64,000 nt of DNA from Macrosoma leucophasiata. Taxonomy: Eukaryota > Arthropoda > Insecta > Lepidoptera > Hedylidae. The DNA lies in the NCBI GenBank assembly GCA_036365455.1, contig JAWQUS010000009.1, positions 6,912,001 through 6,976,000 on the forward strand, written 5' to 3'. The notes beneath the pieces are model-generated. The model was not told the origin of the DNA. It did no database searches and worked only from the letters and a program-made list of their open reading frames with translations. Position numbers and translations under genes: made by a program. Below are positions 22,290-34,000 of the stretch, piece after piece. Numbering within the stretch: position 1 is the first letter of the stretch; every line of letters begins with the position of its first letter.

Positions 22290-22455
22290 TGCTAACATCT
22301 TCGGGCACTACAACTACCTACTCTGAGGGTGGCACGTTGCGGCGAACCTTGGAAAAATGAAAAATCCTAGTACTACTTATGTAGATTCCGAGCCGGGCAT
22401 CGAACCTAAGTTCTCAGAGTAGCCGTAGTGGCCGGTTACCACTAGACTAGTTGGG
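22290..22455 (-). repeat. Diverged tRNA-headed SINE
   Basis: On the minus strand, CTAGTCTAGTGGTAACCGG resembles an A box and TAGGTTCGATGCCC a B box. The layout is like family C, but the body is diverged. Confidence 0.55.
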
Positions 22456-23329
22456 TAGTTTCTTACATTATAAATACATCATCACTTCTCCGTCGGTTTG
22501 TTCCTGCATAATTCACAAAAAGCTACATAGTTAGCCCATAAAAAGTATGTTTCGAAATATTTAAGGCTCTTAGGAGCGACTCGTATGTCAGACGCGTCTT
22601 TGCGTCAGATTTTGAAGTAAATTGATGAAGGTAAGGGGAGGAAAATCAGAGCCTGACGACCTTTTCGGAAGCGTGCTGATGTATCGCGAGCCTTCTGAAT
22701 AGCCGTGAATAGGGTTTAGAATTTCGCTGTCACACATTGTCGCAATTTTTCAAGTAAATTTATGTTTATTCCGTACTTTGCAAATGATACAGCATGTAAT
22801 TTTTTTAAAATATTAATTACCAAACCATTTGTTCTTTCAACAGACAAGCATTTATAATTCACATTGATGACAAATATTTTTACAGATCATATATAAATAT
22901 ACATATATCATATTGGGTATGATTTCGCGTTACGGTTTTGTAGTCGCTTTTATCAGAAACGATTGAACTGATTTAAAGGACATTTTTGTGTATATTTCGT
23001 ATGTATGAAAATGGGTTGTAAAGTAGGTAAGTACCTATATTTCATACGGCTAAGGTGACAAAAGGCTCGCCGAACAGGTAGTTTTCTGTGTAAAAATTAC
23101 ACTGACATGTTTTATAACATAACATTACAAATAAATAATCAGATAATGAATTAAAAATAATTTATTAGGTATTTATAATATTTATAATTATATGTATAAT
23201 ATATTTTGTTTAGTTGGACATCCAGGGTGTAAAAGAAACTGACAACATTTTGAATTAAGTAGTTTTAGTGTGTCTGCGAAAATCAAATTGAATAACATCA
23301 TGTTTAGTCACAGAAACCTTCGTTTATCA
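22456..23329. other. Stretch without recognised feature
   Basis: AT-rich with no ORF or repeat supported. 22570-22735 is somewhat richer in CG words but unrecognised. Confidence 0.3.
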
Positions 23330-23337
23330 TAAGTTAA

Positions 23338-23622
23338 CATAGAGCAACAGCGGAGGGGAGTACCCATATGCAGGGATTCCCCTCTGTACAAGCCCAAATG
23401 GGCTTATACTTGTCGCCTATATGCTTAAAGGTGTGCGTGAAATTGTCTGTATTTTGTTAAAGTCAAGGTGTGGGTTTCGTAGTAATAGACGATTTTTGTA
23501 GTATGCGTGTGTGTCGCACGCATTTCCCCCCGCAAAAAATGACAGACTGTTTTGCATCAGTAATAAACGCTATGGTAGCGCCCCTCCAGTCCGCCGCGGC
23601 CGGTGGCTCGTGTTGCTCTATG
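23338..23622. mobile_element. Family G MITE, copy 2 (285 bp), perfect TSD
   Basis: Ends CATAGAGCAACA and TGTTGCTCTATG are inverted repeats. TAAGTTAA flanks both sides (23330-23337, 23623-23630). The interior resembles the reverse of copy 1 (cccctccagtccgccgcgg; tgcgtgtgtgtcgcacgc). The 8-bp TSD points to a hAT-like superfamily. Non-autonomous. Confidence 0.88.
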
Positions 23623-23717
23623 TAAGTTAAAGATCATTTTGCATCTTTTATGAGACTGTGACCATCTTAATATGCAATTGATTGTTGTTTTACTCATGAA
23701 CAGACTATTGTATTAGT

Positions 23718-26700
23718 CAGTGGCGTAGCTAGAGGAGATAGCTGGGGCGGCCCGCACCGGGTGCTACCCAGTTGGGGGTGAATCCCCTCTCTTTAAATAA
23801 CCAAAATTTGAGCTGTTGAGACGTGAAAGCGCAACATAAAACTCTCTTTCGCATTAATAATACCAGGGGGCGCCAGAGGCAGAATTTGCTCAAATAGGTA
23901 TTTAGTTGTGCCAACTCCGCCATTGCCGGTCCCAAGCCCGGATGAAAAAGGAGGAGGGTTGGTTTGGAGAAGAACTAACCATCCGTAAAATCTTCAACGC
24001 CGAGCATCGGGCGGCGGTCTAAGTAACCCGACAACTCCGTTCACACGGAGCGGCTATTCAATGGCCGTGAGGACCTAAATTCCCTCTAAAATATTGCCGT
24101 GGAAGGACGTGGGTACCCACCACGATGTATAGACCCAGGAAAAACCCTCATGGAAAGTACACTTTTTGGAATGAGTTTGTTGGACGATCCGACTAACAAT
24201 CGGCGCCATTCGGTTACCGGGCCGAATGGTGTGAAATTGATGACCGAAGCTGCTCCTGAGGCGGAACGCCGGGTCTCAGCAAGCAGTAATGCTACTGGTG
24301 TCAACAAAAATATTTCAATCCGAGAACATCGCCGGATTGCTACGTGGAATGTGCGTGGACTGCTGGCTCCAGGAAAGTTAGAAATAGTGGAGAAGGAAGC
24401 TGAACAGCATAAACTGTCCTTGCTGGGCATCACTGAGACACATATGAGAGGCCAAGGACACCAAAAGACATCTAGTGGAAACACGTTGTACTTCTCGGGC
24501 TCGTCGAATTCCAGCACCAATGGTGTAGCAATATGGATTCCGCAACACCTAAATGACTACGTACTCGGATACAACCCAGTCGATGATCGAATCATGACGA
24601 TTAGACTAAACTCACACCCTTGCGCTCTTAACATCGTTGTTGTATATGCCCCCACTGCAGCCGCAAGTGATGAAACTATAAACGAGTTCTACATATCTCT
24701 AGATTCAACCCTGTGTAGTATATCGAATCGGGAAATCACGATCATGCTTGGGGACTGGAACGCAAAGGTTGGCAACACCACCATGGACAACCACATTAAT
24801 AACACGGTGGGAAAATATGGCTTGGGTAAGAGAAACGAACGAGGAGTAAAGTTTCTAGAGTACTGCATCGAAAAGAAGATGACCATAATGAACACATGTT
24901 TCCAACACCACCCAAGGCGTCTCTACACGTGGAAATCCCCCGGAGACCAATGTCGAAACCAAATTGACTATATAATGATTAACACCCGTTGGAAAAGCTC
25001 TATTTCCAATGTTAAAACCTTCCCTGGAGCTGATTGTGGATCTGATCACTGCCTCTTGGTGGCCAACTTCGCTCTGCGTTTAAAATCGAACAAAAAAGGC
25101 CCGCCATTCAGACCACATACATTAGAACCAGCAGAGAAACATGTGTTCTGTAATAATATTACAAGTGCATTAACGGATAATTCACTACCTGCCAATGCAT
25201 CTGCAAACGATCAATGGAATCATCTTAAAGGAATTATGTGCAAAACAGTGAACTATATCTGCCAACAAAGGTCAACATCTAATCGTAGACAATCATGGCT
25301 TTCTACCGACACCTGGAATAAAATCCAAGAGCGCAAAGAATTAAAAATTAGAGGGCTCACCAACCCGACCGATCGTGACGCATACTCAGAGATGGGTAGA
25401 ATCATACAACTGAAATGCCGTCACGACAAGAACATCTTTGTTGGGAACATTTGCAGTGAAATCGAAGAACATGCGATAAAGATACAAACTGCAGATCTCT
25501 TTAAAAAAGTCAAGCTCCTTTCAAAACAATCTAAACCCAAAACATGGGTTTTAGAAGATGAAAATGGAACCAGAATTCAGGACTTGGAGAATGTTGTAGA
25601 TAGATGGCGTAGATACTGCGAAGATCTATATAAAGAACCACATGAGCATTTACCGCGTTCGCCATGGGAACAAAACACCTTAGAACCCCCAATACTTTTA
25701 TCCGAGGTCACAACTGCAAACACTGCTCTCAAGGATAAAAAAGCACCCGGACCTGATCAAATAACAGCCGAGATCATCAAAGCCATGGGATATGCAGGCG
25801 CAAGCGCAATACATAAGATCTGTGATAGCGTTTGGCGCACAGGTGAATGGCCCAGCGATTGGTCAAGCACAGTCATATTACCACTGCACAAAAAAGGCTC
25901 AACCGCTAAATGTGACAACTACAGAACTCTAGCGTTAATCTCACATGCCAGCAAAGTTTTGTTACACATTATTAACAACAGAATTCGTCACTTTTTGGAT
26001 TGGCAAATACCGCAGGAACAGGCCGGATTCGTCAAAGGCAAGGGAACTCGCGAACAAATTTTAAATATCCGCCAAATCATCGAAAAGTCTTACGAATTTA
26101 ACACCCCTGTCATCTTGTGTTTCATCGACTACAGTAAGGCTTTTGACTGTGTTATCTGGTCGGCCCTGTGGAAAATCTTGGAGGAACTTGGTGTACCTAA
26201 ACATTTGGTCGCGCTGATCCAGTCACTATACCAGAACAACCGAGGTATGGTGAAGGTCGAAAGAAGCACATCCAAGCCGTTTAAATTTGGAAAAGGAGTG
26301 AGGCAAGGCTGTATTTTATCTCCCATTTTGTTCAATGTCTACGGAGAGTACATCATAAGACGAACTTTAGAAAACTGGCAGGGTGGTGTTACCATCGGCG
26401 GCACTAGAATAACGAACCTGCGCTATGCCGATGACACTACACTTTTGGCTGCAAACGAAACTGAAATGTTAAATCTCCTAAACAAAATGGAAGGGATCAG
26501 CGTAGAAATGGGCCTTCAAACAAACCATTCCAAAACTAAACTCATGGTAGTAGACCGCAATAACTCACTCCATATGACAGGCGCACTATCGCTAGAAAAA
26601 GTGGACGATTTCGTTTACTTAGGTGCCAACATCAGCAACACAGGATCATGTGAAAAAGAAATCAGAAGGCGAATCGGTATGGCCAAAAATGCAATGTCTC

Positions 26701-27329
26701 AGCTGCAGAAAATAAGGAACGACCGTAACATATCCCGCAAAACAAAGAGAAGATTGGTTACTTCGTTAGTATTCTCCATTTTCAGTTATGGCTCGGAGAC
26801 GTGGACGCTGAAAAAAGCTGACAGAAACCGCATTGACGCTTTCGAAATGTGGTGTTGGCGAAAGATGCTACACATTCCGTGGACTGCCTTTCGCACGAAC
26901 CAGTCCATCCTTCGTGAACTCAATATCCACGAACGGCTTTCTACCACCTGCCTAAAAAGAATCCTGGAGTTCTTTGGTCACATTGCACGCAAAGACGGAA
27001 ACAATCTGGAGCAGCTCATGGTGACCGGGAAGGTGGACGGGAAACGGCCGAGAGGTCGTTCACCAATCAGATGGTCTGACCAGGTCCGTGCAACTCTCGA
27101 TACCAAGCTGCATGACGCTCTCCACAAAGCAAAGGACAGAAAAAAGTGGAAGGAAATCGTGAATGTGAAACTGTCTTCCCAACGAGGGGTTCACGACCCT
27201 CAGAAATGAGGAAATCGACTCAAGGAGGTGTGCCCACAACGGTAGAAAAAATTAAATTCTAAAAGAAAGGGAAGTAATTCCTATTTTTGCTCATCCGCTC
27301 CGGGTGCCACCATGCTAGCTACCCCACTG
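23718..27329. mobile_element. hAT-like shell carrying an RTE-type LINE
   Basis: The ends CAGTGGCGTAGCTAG and CTAGCTACCCCACTG are 15-bp inverted repeats with one mismatch. An exact 8-bp TSD GTATTAGT lies at 23710-23717 and 27330-27337. Subterminal ggcccgcaccgggtg is partly mirrored by ctccgggtgccacc at the right. The interior (about 23,920-27,240) is the LINE with the ORF at 24150-27209. I could not find a clear TSD for the LINE itself, so its exact junctions are uncertain. Confidence 0.8.
24150..27209 (+). CDS. RTE-type LINE endonuclease/reverse transcriptase, intact ORF
   Basis: Single uninterrupted frame. The first in-frame ATG is at 24150 (1019 codons); the open frame extends back to GTG at 24099 with a stop at 24087. 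Apurinic-type (EEP) endonuclease motifs appear in order: ATWNVRG, ITETHM, LGDWNAKVG, QIDYIMI and GSDHCLL. The reverse transcriptase follows: KKAPGPDQI, GFVKGKGTREQI, FIDYSKAFD (near 26122), RQGCILSPILFNVY and LRYADDTTLL (YADD near 26424). A C-terminal FSYGSETWTLKKADR, EMWCWRKML and RPRGRSPIRWSDQVR domain is shared by insect RTE-like elements. No RNase H is seen, as expected for this clade. All catalytic residues I can check are present, so the protein could be functional. It nicks target DNA and reverse-transcribes its own RNA there. The clade is recognised from the motif set; RTE versus a close relative is not settled. Confidence 0.92.
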   Translation: MESTLFGMSLLDDPTNNRRHSVTGPNGVKLMTEAAPEAERRVSASSNATGVNKNISIREHRRIATWNVRGLLAPGKLEIVEKEAEQHKLSLLGITETHMRGQGHQKTSSGNTLYFSGSSNSSTNGVAIWIPQHLNDYVLGYNPVDDRIMTIRLNSHPCALNIVVVYAPTAAASDETINEFYISLDSTLCSISNREITIMLGDWNAKVGNTTMDNHINNTVGKYGLGKRNERGVKFLEYCIEKKMTIMNTCFQHHPRRLYTWKSPGDQCRNQIDYIMINTRWKSSISNVKTFPGADCGSDHCLLVANFALRLKSNKKGPPFRPHTLEPAEKHVFCNNITSALTDNSLPANASANDQWNHLKGIMCKTVNYICQQRSTSNRRQSWLSTDTWNKIQERKELKIRGLTNPTDRDAYSEMGRIIQLKCRHDKNIFVGNICSEIEEHAIKIQTADLFKKVKLLSKQSKPKTWVLEDENGTRIQDLENVVDRWRRYCEDLYKEPHEHLPRSPWEQNTLEPPILLSEVTTANTALKDKKAPGPDQITAEIIKAMGYAGASAIHKICDSVWRTGEWPSDWSSTVILPLHKKGSTAKCDNYRTLALISHASKVLLHIINNRIRHFLDWQIPQEQAGFVKGKGTREQILNIRQIIEKSYEFNTPVILCFIDYSKAFDCVIWSALWKILEELGVPKHLVALIQSLYQNNRGMVKVERSTSKPFKFGKGVRQGCILSPILFNVYGEYIIRRTLENWQGGVTIGGTRITNLRYADDTTLLAANETEMLNLLNKMEGISVEMGLQTNHSKTKLMVVDRNNSLHMTGALSLEKVDDFVYLGANISNTGSCEKEIRRRIGMAKNAMSQLQKIRNDRNISRKTKRRLVTSLVFSIFSYGSETWTLKKADRNRIDAFEMWCWRKMLHIPWTAFRTNQSILRELNIHERLSTTCLKRILEFFGHIARKDGNNLEQLMVTGKVDGKRPRGRSPIRWSDQVRATLDTKLHDALHKAKDRKKWKEIVNVKLSSQRGVHDPQK

Positions 27330-27337
27330 GTATTAGT

Positions 27338-28032
27338 TACAATAAGTAGACGTGATCTATTTTGCGGAACTATGCAATAATATTGCAGAATTTATAAAAA
27401 CAGTTATACCTATGATTTTTCTGTTCACGAGCATGCCGTTTGTTTTTATTGATTATCGTATTGTTTTATTAACTTTATGTACTACTTGTATGTATACTAC
27501 ACTTTGTATACATATGTGTTTATAACGCTACACGAAAAAGAGGCACATCATTGAAATAATATCTAGAGCACCTAAAAAACAACATGAAATATTTTAATCC
27601 GCCAGAATAGAAAAGGGGCAATAAACAGTCCTTTCTACTAACAGTAGAAGCCCTCAATACCATATTTTAATTTTTAACTTTTTACTCCGGACAGGTTTAA
27701 ATATTTTAAACATCGGACTATGTTGTTTAGGCTCTCAAAATGATATTTGAAAACTGTTGTACCTTATAGGTTTTTCTTTTTTTATTGTACAAATTATTAA
27801 TAAGACTCTATAAAACACAATTAGGTATCTCAAGTTTCCAAACTATACTCATAAAGTTAAATCGAGCCTCAAACATGATGTGTTCTTGAAGCAGAAAGCA
27901 AATACGTTTATTGTTTTTTATTTCGTGAATTGTTATTGTATTTATTTCATATTGAACACATTTTGTGTGCGTCATCCACTTTACTTATTCAATACTCATC
28001 TCTACTCAATATGTAAATAGAACAAGTCGTAG
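27338..28032. other. 3' flank of the transporter gene, no other feature
   Basis: AT-rich. On the minus strand, AATAAA words at 27946-27941 and 27912-27907 lie about 90-125 bases after the stop codon at 28033 and are candidate polyadenylation signals for that gene. Nothing else supported. Confidence 0.4.
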
Positions 28033-31000
28033 CTATTTATTTTTTAAGGCGTACTCAACGGGCCATAGCAGTAAGCAGGGCGCGCAGCATAAAGTCAGCA
28101 CATAAAACGCCGGCACGTAATCCTGGTATACATCTTTCAGGAGCCCTGAAAAAATGAAATAAAATATGTTTTGCTACCGTATAAACATGTTTTCATGTTG
28201 ACAGTTTATAGGGTCGCGTTAACAGAACGAATAGCAGGTTAACAGTCGAATAATTCGAATCTTTTACAACAACGTACTGTAGAGTTTGTTCTAACATTTC
28301 AAATATTTTAGCAGCAGATAGATTAGGTTAGGCGGTAATGCTTACGCCCTTGAGCTTCTACACTAATACCCATATTCTAAGACGTTACTCGAAACATCCC
28401 TTGACTCACACTCAGCTAAGGACACTTTATGAGGACGCCTCGAAATCCATATTCTTAGTTGTATTTTGTCAGTAGGTAACTCATGTGTACGGATTATCAT
28501 ATTAATATAGATAATTCACAAAGTCTTGAAAATCCATTTTTGTAGAAAAGTATGGTATTTAGTTATATTTCCAGACAGTTCCGACACGAAAAACTTATTG
28601 AGCGCAAGAATGTGGCGTAACTGTAAATACTCCTCAAGTTTGACAATTGCTTTTTTACCTCAAACGGAGGCAGAATTTCGAGTTGACCTTATTAGTTACA
28701 ACTAAGAATACCAATTCCATTGAGTGAGGTTGAGTTGAGGTCGAGGTGAGAATATGGGTGTAAAAATATATCATAAACTAATAAAAAAATTGAATGTTTA
28801 AAACTAGGTACTTTTAGGTATTATTTCGGTAATCGAACTAGGGATCCATTTGCGTAATCAAACTCTTCAAACTAAGTCGAAACTCAAACAACTTCTACGA
28901 AGTTTGTAGTTTCCGGGGTTCAAATACTGGATAGCTATTTACCTAATACGCTAATAGGCACACTGTGTATTTTTTTAACCGACTTCCAAAAAAAGGAGGA
29001 GGTTCTCAATTCGTCCGGATCTTTTTTTTTTTTTATGTCTTTTCACCGATAATTTGAAAACGCCTGTACCGATTTGGATAATTTTGGTTTTGTTTGAAAG
29101 GGTTTGCCTCACAGGTGGGCCCATTGTCACCATGACAAGATGTGATGATGGGATCCTGGAGAAATCGAGGGAACTCTTCAAATTTCATAGCACACTTGAA
29201 AGGTTTTCGATATTATATAATGTTCCGTGTGTTTGCTTTCGGAAGGCACAATTTGATAAAGTGGAACTGATGATGAAGACTATATATGGTACCTTTTTAG
29301 TTGAAATACCTACTACTCTATTCTATTCTATTTTACTGTAGTGATACTAATAATAGTTACACGTTTGTTTAAAACATTATTATTATAAACCGCGATTGTT
29401 CGAAAACGCCTGTACCAATTTAGTCATTTTTTTTGTTTGAAGGGGTGGGTATACCTCACAGGCAGTCCCATTGTCACCATGTCAAGATGTGATGATGGGA
29501 TCCTGGAGAAATCGAGGGAAATACTCAAAGTTCATAGCACACGACACATAGCATTCTGACGACCCGGTTAGTCCAGCGGTGTGAGATGACCGTTTTATTC
29601 GATGATGATGGAGGTGATGATGATGATGGAGGGGTGATGATGGAAGTGATGGTGATGGAGGGGATGATGATGTATGTGATGATGATAGAGGTGATGATGA
29701 TAGAGGTGATGATGATGAAAGTGATGATGATAGAGGTGATGATGATGAAAGTGATGATGATAAAGGAGATGTTCATATTATTAAAAGTCAAATCACTACC
29801 AAGATGATCAATCTAAGAAGATCTACTAGGCTTTTTCATTTTCATAACGTGCTTGCCAAATGTTGATGACCTAATTGAACGTCATGAGAAAAATACTGTT
29901 TTTATCATTAACCGCTATTTGTCTTGTTACCCTAGTGCATTAGATGCGTCTACAACAGTGGTCGATCCTATCAGCGAGATATCACAAATAGCGACATACG
30001 ATAACGTCAATGCAACGCGCAGTAATATTGCATTCAGCTATTGGTGGCAGAGTTCCGCAAGTGGGTCCACTTATATCCTGACCCGGATTATTCATCCCTT
30101 GCTGAGTCGAATCTGGAACATAAGGCCTCTTAGCGTAATATCATTATGCTAGCCCAGCAGATCCATTCAGTACGAAAAAAGTATACGCGATCACTATTTC
30201 GCCATCACAAATTTATTGACTTGTCTCTGTCCCAATCTATAATACCAACTCTTTATAAAAACGGGTTCATGGCGTTAATTTCTCACGATCTATATTTTAT
30301 GATGATTTAACATATTACACAAAAATTATCAAAACATTGATATTAAATTATGTGATATCAACTTGAGTTTTCCAACGTATATTTTTGTATCACATTAATC
30401 TTTACGCCGATGACGAATAAATCTAATTAACAATCAACCAGTTTTTTATATAAATAGGCACACAACTTCCCCTTATTACACATATTCATGATTAGATTAT
30501 TTATCTTTCAACCTGTTAAAATAGTATTAACAATTAAACTACTTCATTACCATAATTATATCAGTTTGTAGAATAATTTAGTTCATAGTGAAAATCGAGA
30601 TATTCCTAGTACTGTAAGATTGATAAAAACATTTTAGATCTTTTTAGAAATATAATGTTTCTTGAGACCCATTTCATATGGAAAAAGCCTCTTTAGTGTT
30701 AGAGCACATTATACAATCTCGAAAATTCCGCAGAAAAACTCTACCATTCTTAAAAAATAATGCAAGATCATTCGCTGACTCTGTGACAGTCAGGTTTTGT
30801 ACTAATCGTCTACATCTACTACTAGGTAAGCAAAAAGACAAGCGATACTTTGAGTTTTATATAGTTTATACGAATGCATATTAAAAATTATTAAATATTA
30901 TGAAAAAAATATTACAAAGCAGGATTTCATTACATTCCGTATCTTATTGGTCAAGCGTAAAGTTGCGAGACATTAAGTTCGCCCGAAGCTCGGAAGCCCG

Positions 31001-34000
31001 AAGTTTAATAAAACTTTGTGTTATTATCAAAGTAGTCTCGAGCCAACTCTGAACTCCGCTTCTGCAGATAAAAACTGTTCTGTACTTTCATAATAAAACA
31101 TTATTTTACATGGTTTTATTTTATAACTGGCTCCACTCGCTTCATTGTGAAGAGAAAAGTAACTATTGCAACTTTTTAATTTTATAGGTATTATCTTTTA
31201 TATTCATGGTTCACGATACGGATTTTAAAGATGTAGCAAATAAAGATCTTAATTTGAAAGGAAGTCAAAAAGAAGATTGACCTGATTGAAAGTAGCTACC
31301 GTCACCTTTGAATCCTTTTAGTAACAACAATAGAAGGGGGTAGAAATTCATTGCATGAGCTGAAGCGTGAAGCATGAGCGTGTATTCTTATTTGCCACTT
31401 CATGATATGACAATATAACTACGTTAAGAAAAACCGACTTCAAAACTGAAAAGTAAAAAATTATGATTTAATTGTAATTATATACTACCTATTATTTATA
31501 TGTGCTTTTTACTAATAGGTTTGAAGTCGGTGCCAAGCCTTAAACAAATAATTATATTTTAATCACTTAAATATGAATACGAGCAAATTAATACACTGAA
31601 CAAAACGTAACCGGCGAATCGTGGGTGTTTGCATGTATGCTTGAATTCATGCATTCACTCTGCCTACCCCTTCGGAGATTACAGGCGTGAAGTTTGGCAC
31701 CGACTATAAACCTATTAGTAAATAGCACATATAAATAATAGGTAGTATATAATTACAATTAAATCATTATTTTTTACTTTTCAGTTTTGAAGTCGGTTTT
31801 TCTTAACGTAGTTATATTTATTTAATACTTTTTAGTTTATTGCTGCATTGCCAATTAGATTAATGTTCACATCTGTTAAATTTGTAAAATCTGACTCTTT
31901 AGGCTTCGTGACAATCAGATACTTAATTTAAATTGTTTAGGTGTGTCGATACAAAATTATTACACGACTATATGAAATCAATGAAAAAATTTTATCCACG
32001 AAGGAGTAAATATGCTGTGTTGTGTCGTCGATGAGTAAATGTGTCATTGTCACTTGTTGTCATCTTGTTGTCATGCGCATTAGGACTATCTAGGACGTCA
32101 CTGTATTCAACGCACTGTATGACAACTCGACGTCTATTCTTATTCCTTTAGTCGGACGTGAAAGTAAGTACAAAATGCTCATAAAATAAAAACTGATGGG
32201 CCTATCTGAATCAATTTTTTATGGGACCAATTCGAAACTATTCCGCATCAAACAAAAGAAGAATAACGTAAATCGGTCCAGAAATCTCGGCGAAATTCGC
32301 GTACATACACAAAAAAAAAATACCGGCCGAATTGAGAACCTTCTCGTTTTTTGAAATCGGTAAAAAAAAATGAAATTTTTTAACATACAATTTAAATTGA
32401 ATGAAATCACAAAGACAAGACATGTTAGGTCTCAAGTTATTATGTACCTACTATCAGAAACAGATACAGAAGTCATAGGTTGGAATCCTGGCCAATGACA
32501 AATTTTTCTTTCTATTTTAAAGTTAGTTCTTTTAGCGCAATTGAAAAAAAATATGAGAGTGTAAAACAATGCGCGCGTACACCGACAGATTAAAGTGACA
32601 GTCTCAAGTCAGTTGGTAAACAGATAAAAGCAACAGTCTGAAGTTAGTTGCTAAACCTTTTTTGTAGTTTTGTTTTATTTCTGGTAACTATATTGGATTG
32701 TTACACTAAAGAAGTTTAACTTCTTACATGCGTACATAGGTACACATACCTACTGTTTTTTAGGGTTCCGTAGTAAATGACGGTCATGGCGAAACTATAA
32801 GGGTTCCTTCCTTATAGTTTCGCCATGTCCGTCTGTCTGTCTGTCCGTCCGCGGCTTAGCGCAAAAACGATTGGCACTAGAGATTTGAAATTTGGCACAA
32901 GTATACACCGACAAAGTGGTAGTGTAGTAGTAATAAAAACGTGAAAAAAACAATTATTTAGGATATTTTTTTATTTTTCGTTTTCTATATAGTGTTGGGA
33001 TATTGTTGGATAGGTCTTTCAAAAAAGTTATGGGTTTGCGAAAATAATTTTTCGATTTAGTTAACTGTTCGTGACTAATTAAGCTTTAAAGTGACAATTT
33101 TCGTTAGAGTCAAGTGTCCCCTCCCTCTACCAACTAAACGGTTGTTGTTAGAAATTCAAACGTTACGGCAATAGTAACTATATTTAACGAAATTAAAATG
33201 AAAACTATAACATGCGGATTTTCTCGCGTATATAACACTCCCAAACTTCTTCATACACCCGACGTTTTGGTCGCTTTCCAGCTACCGTGGTCACGGGCTG
33301 ACTAATACGACGATGTTCAGCCTGGTGTTATATAGCTGAGACAGAACACAACCCTAGTGTGATGTAAACTACTAGTGGCGCCATCTATCGAGAAATTACT
33401 GAAAACTACGTTGCCATGTCATGCTAGCGCCACCTGTTTCTGAGACGTCTGGCATAACGGTCCGGATTCACGCAAAAGTTACTAACCGTATCTCGTGGTT
33501 TTGCAGATTTACTAGTTTGGGATTTCAATTTGGATATAATGGGATCCCAATTCGTCGACAAATTTCTACAATGTATGAAGCTCGCGAAAACCTACGAAAA
33601 CGTTAAAACTATAACACTTAAGTTGGCTTTACAAGATAGTCGACCAAATGTGTTTTACTTGAAAATTTTAAAGAACTCCATAGAATAGATTTTTTTTCCT
33701 TACATTATTCAAACTTATAAACTACGGAACCTTTTTTATATTTAAAAACCTGAGAGTTGCCTAACTGTACATAGTTATCTTAAGGATGTAGTTTCATGAC
33801 CTATGATAAACTTACCAATGAGTGGCGCGCATACAACGTTAACCAAGCCAGCAGCGAGCATGAATAGTGCATATGCACCGGGAAAGTCTTGATGAGAAAC
33901 ATGACTGGATATGACCAAAGGACTGGCCACATGCAACCATGCACGAAGAACGCCTAAGATGCTCGCTAGCATCACCACCCACACGTATTCACGTACTTGA

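Noticed and set aside
24099..24149. LINE start at GTG 24099
   Set aside because: GTG is not a normal eukaryotic start. The first in-frame ATG is at 24150, still upstream of the endonuclease domain.
24086..24520. 144-codon minus-strand ORF opposite the LINE
   Set aside because: Shadow of the LINE ORF; no independent motif.
29525..29807. Open frames rich in Ile/Ser/Thr or Met/Asp/Val
   Set aside because: Low-complexity translation of the GATGAT minisatellite.
29853..30152. 99-codon plus-strand frame inside the transporter intron
   Set aside because: No recognisable domain; the length is compatible with chance in this composition.
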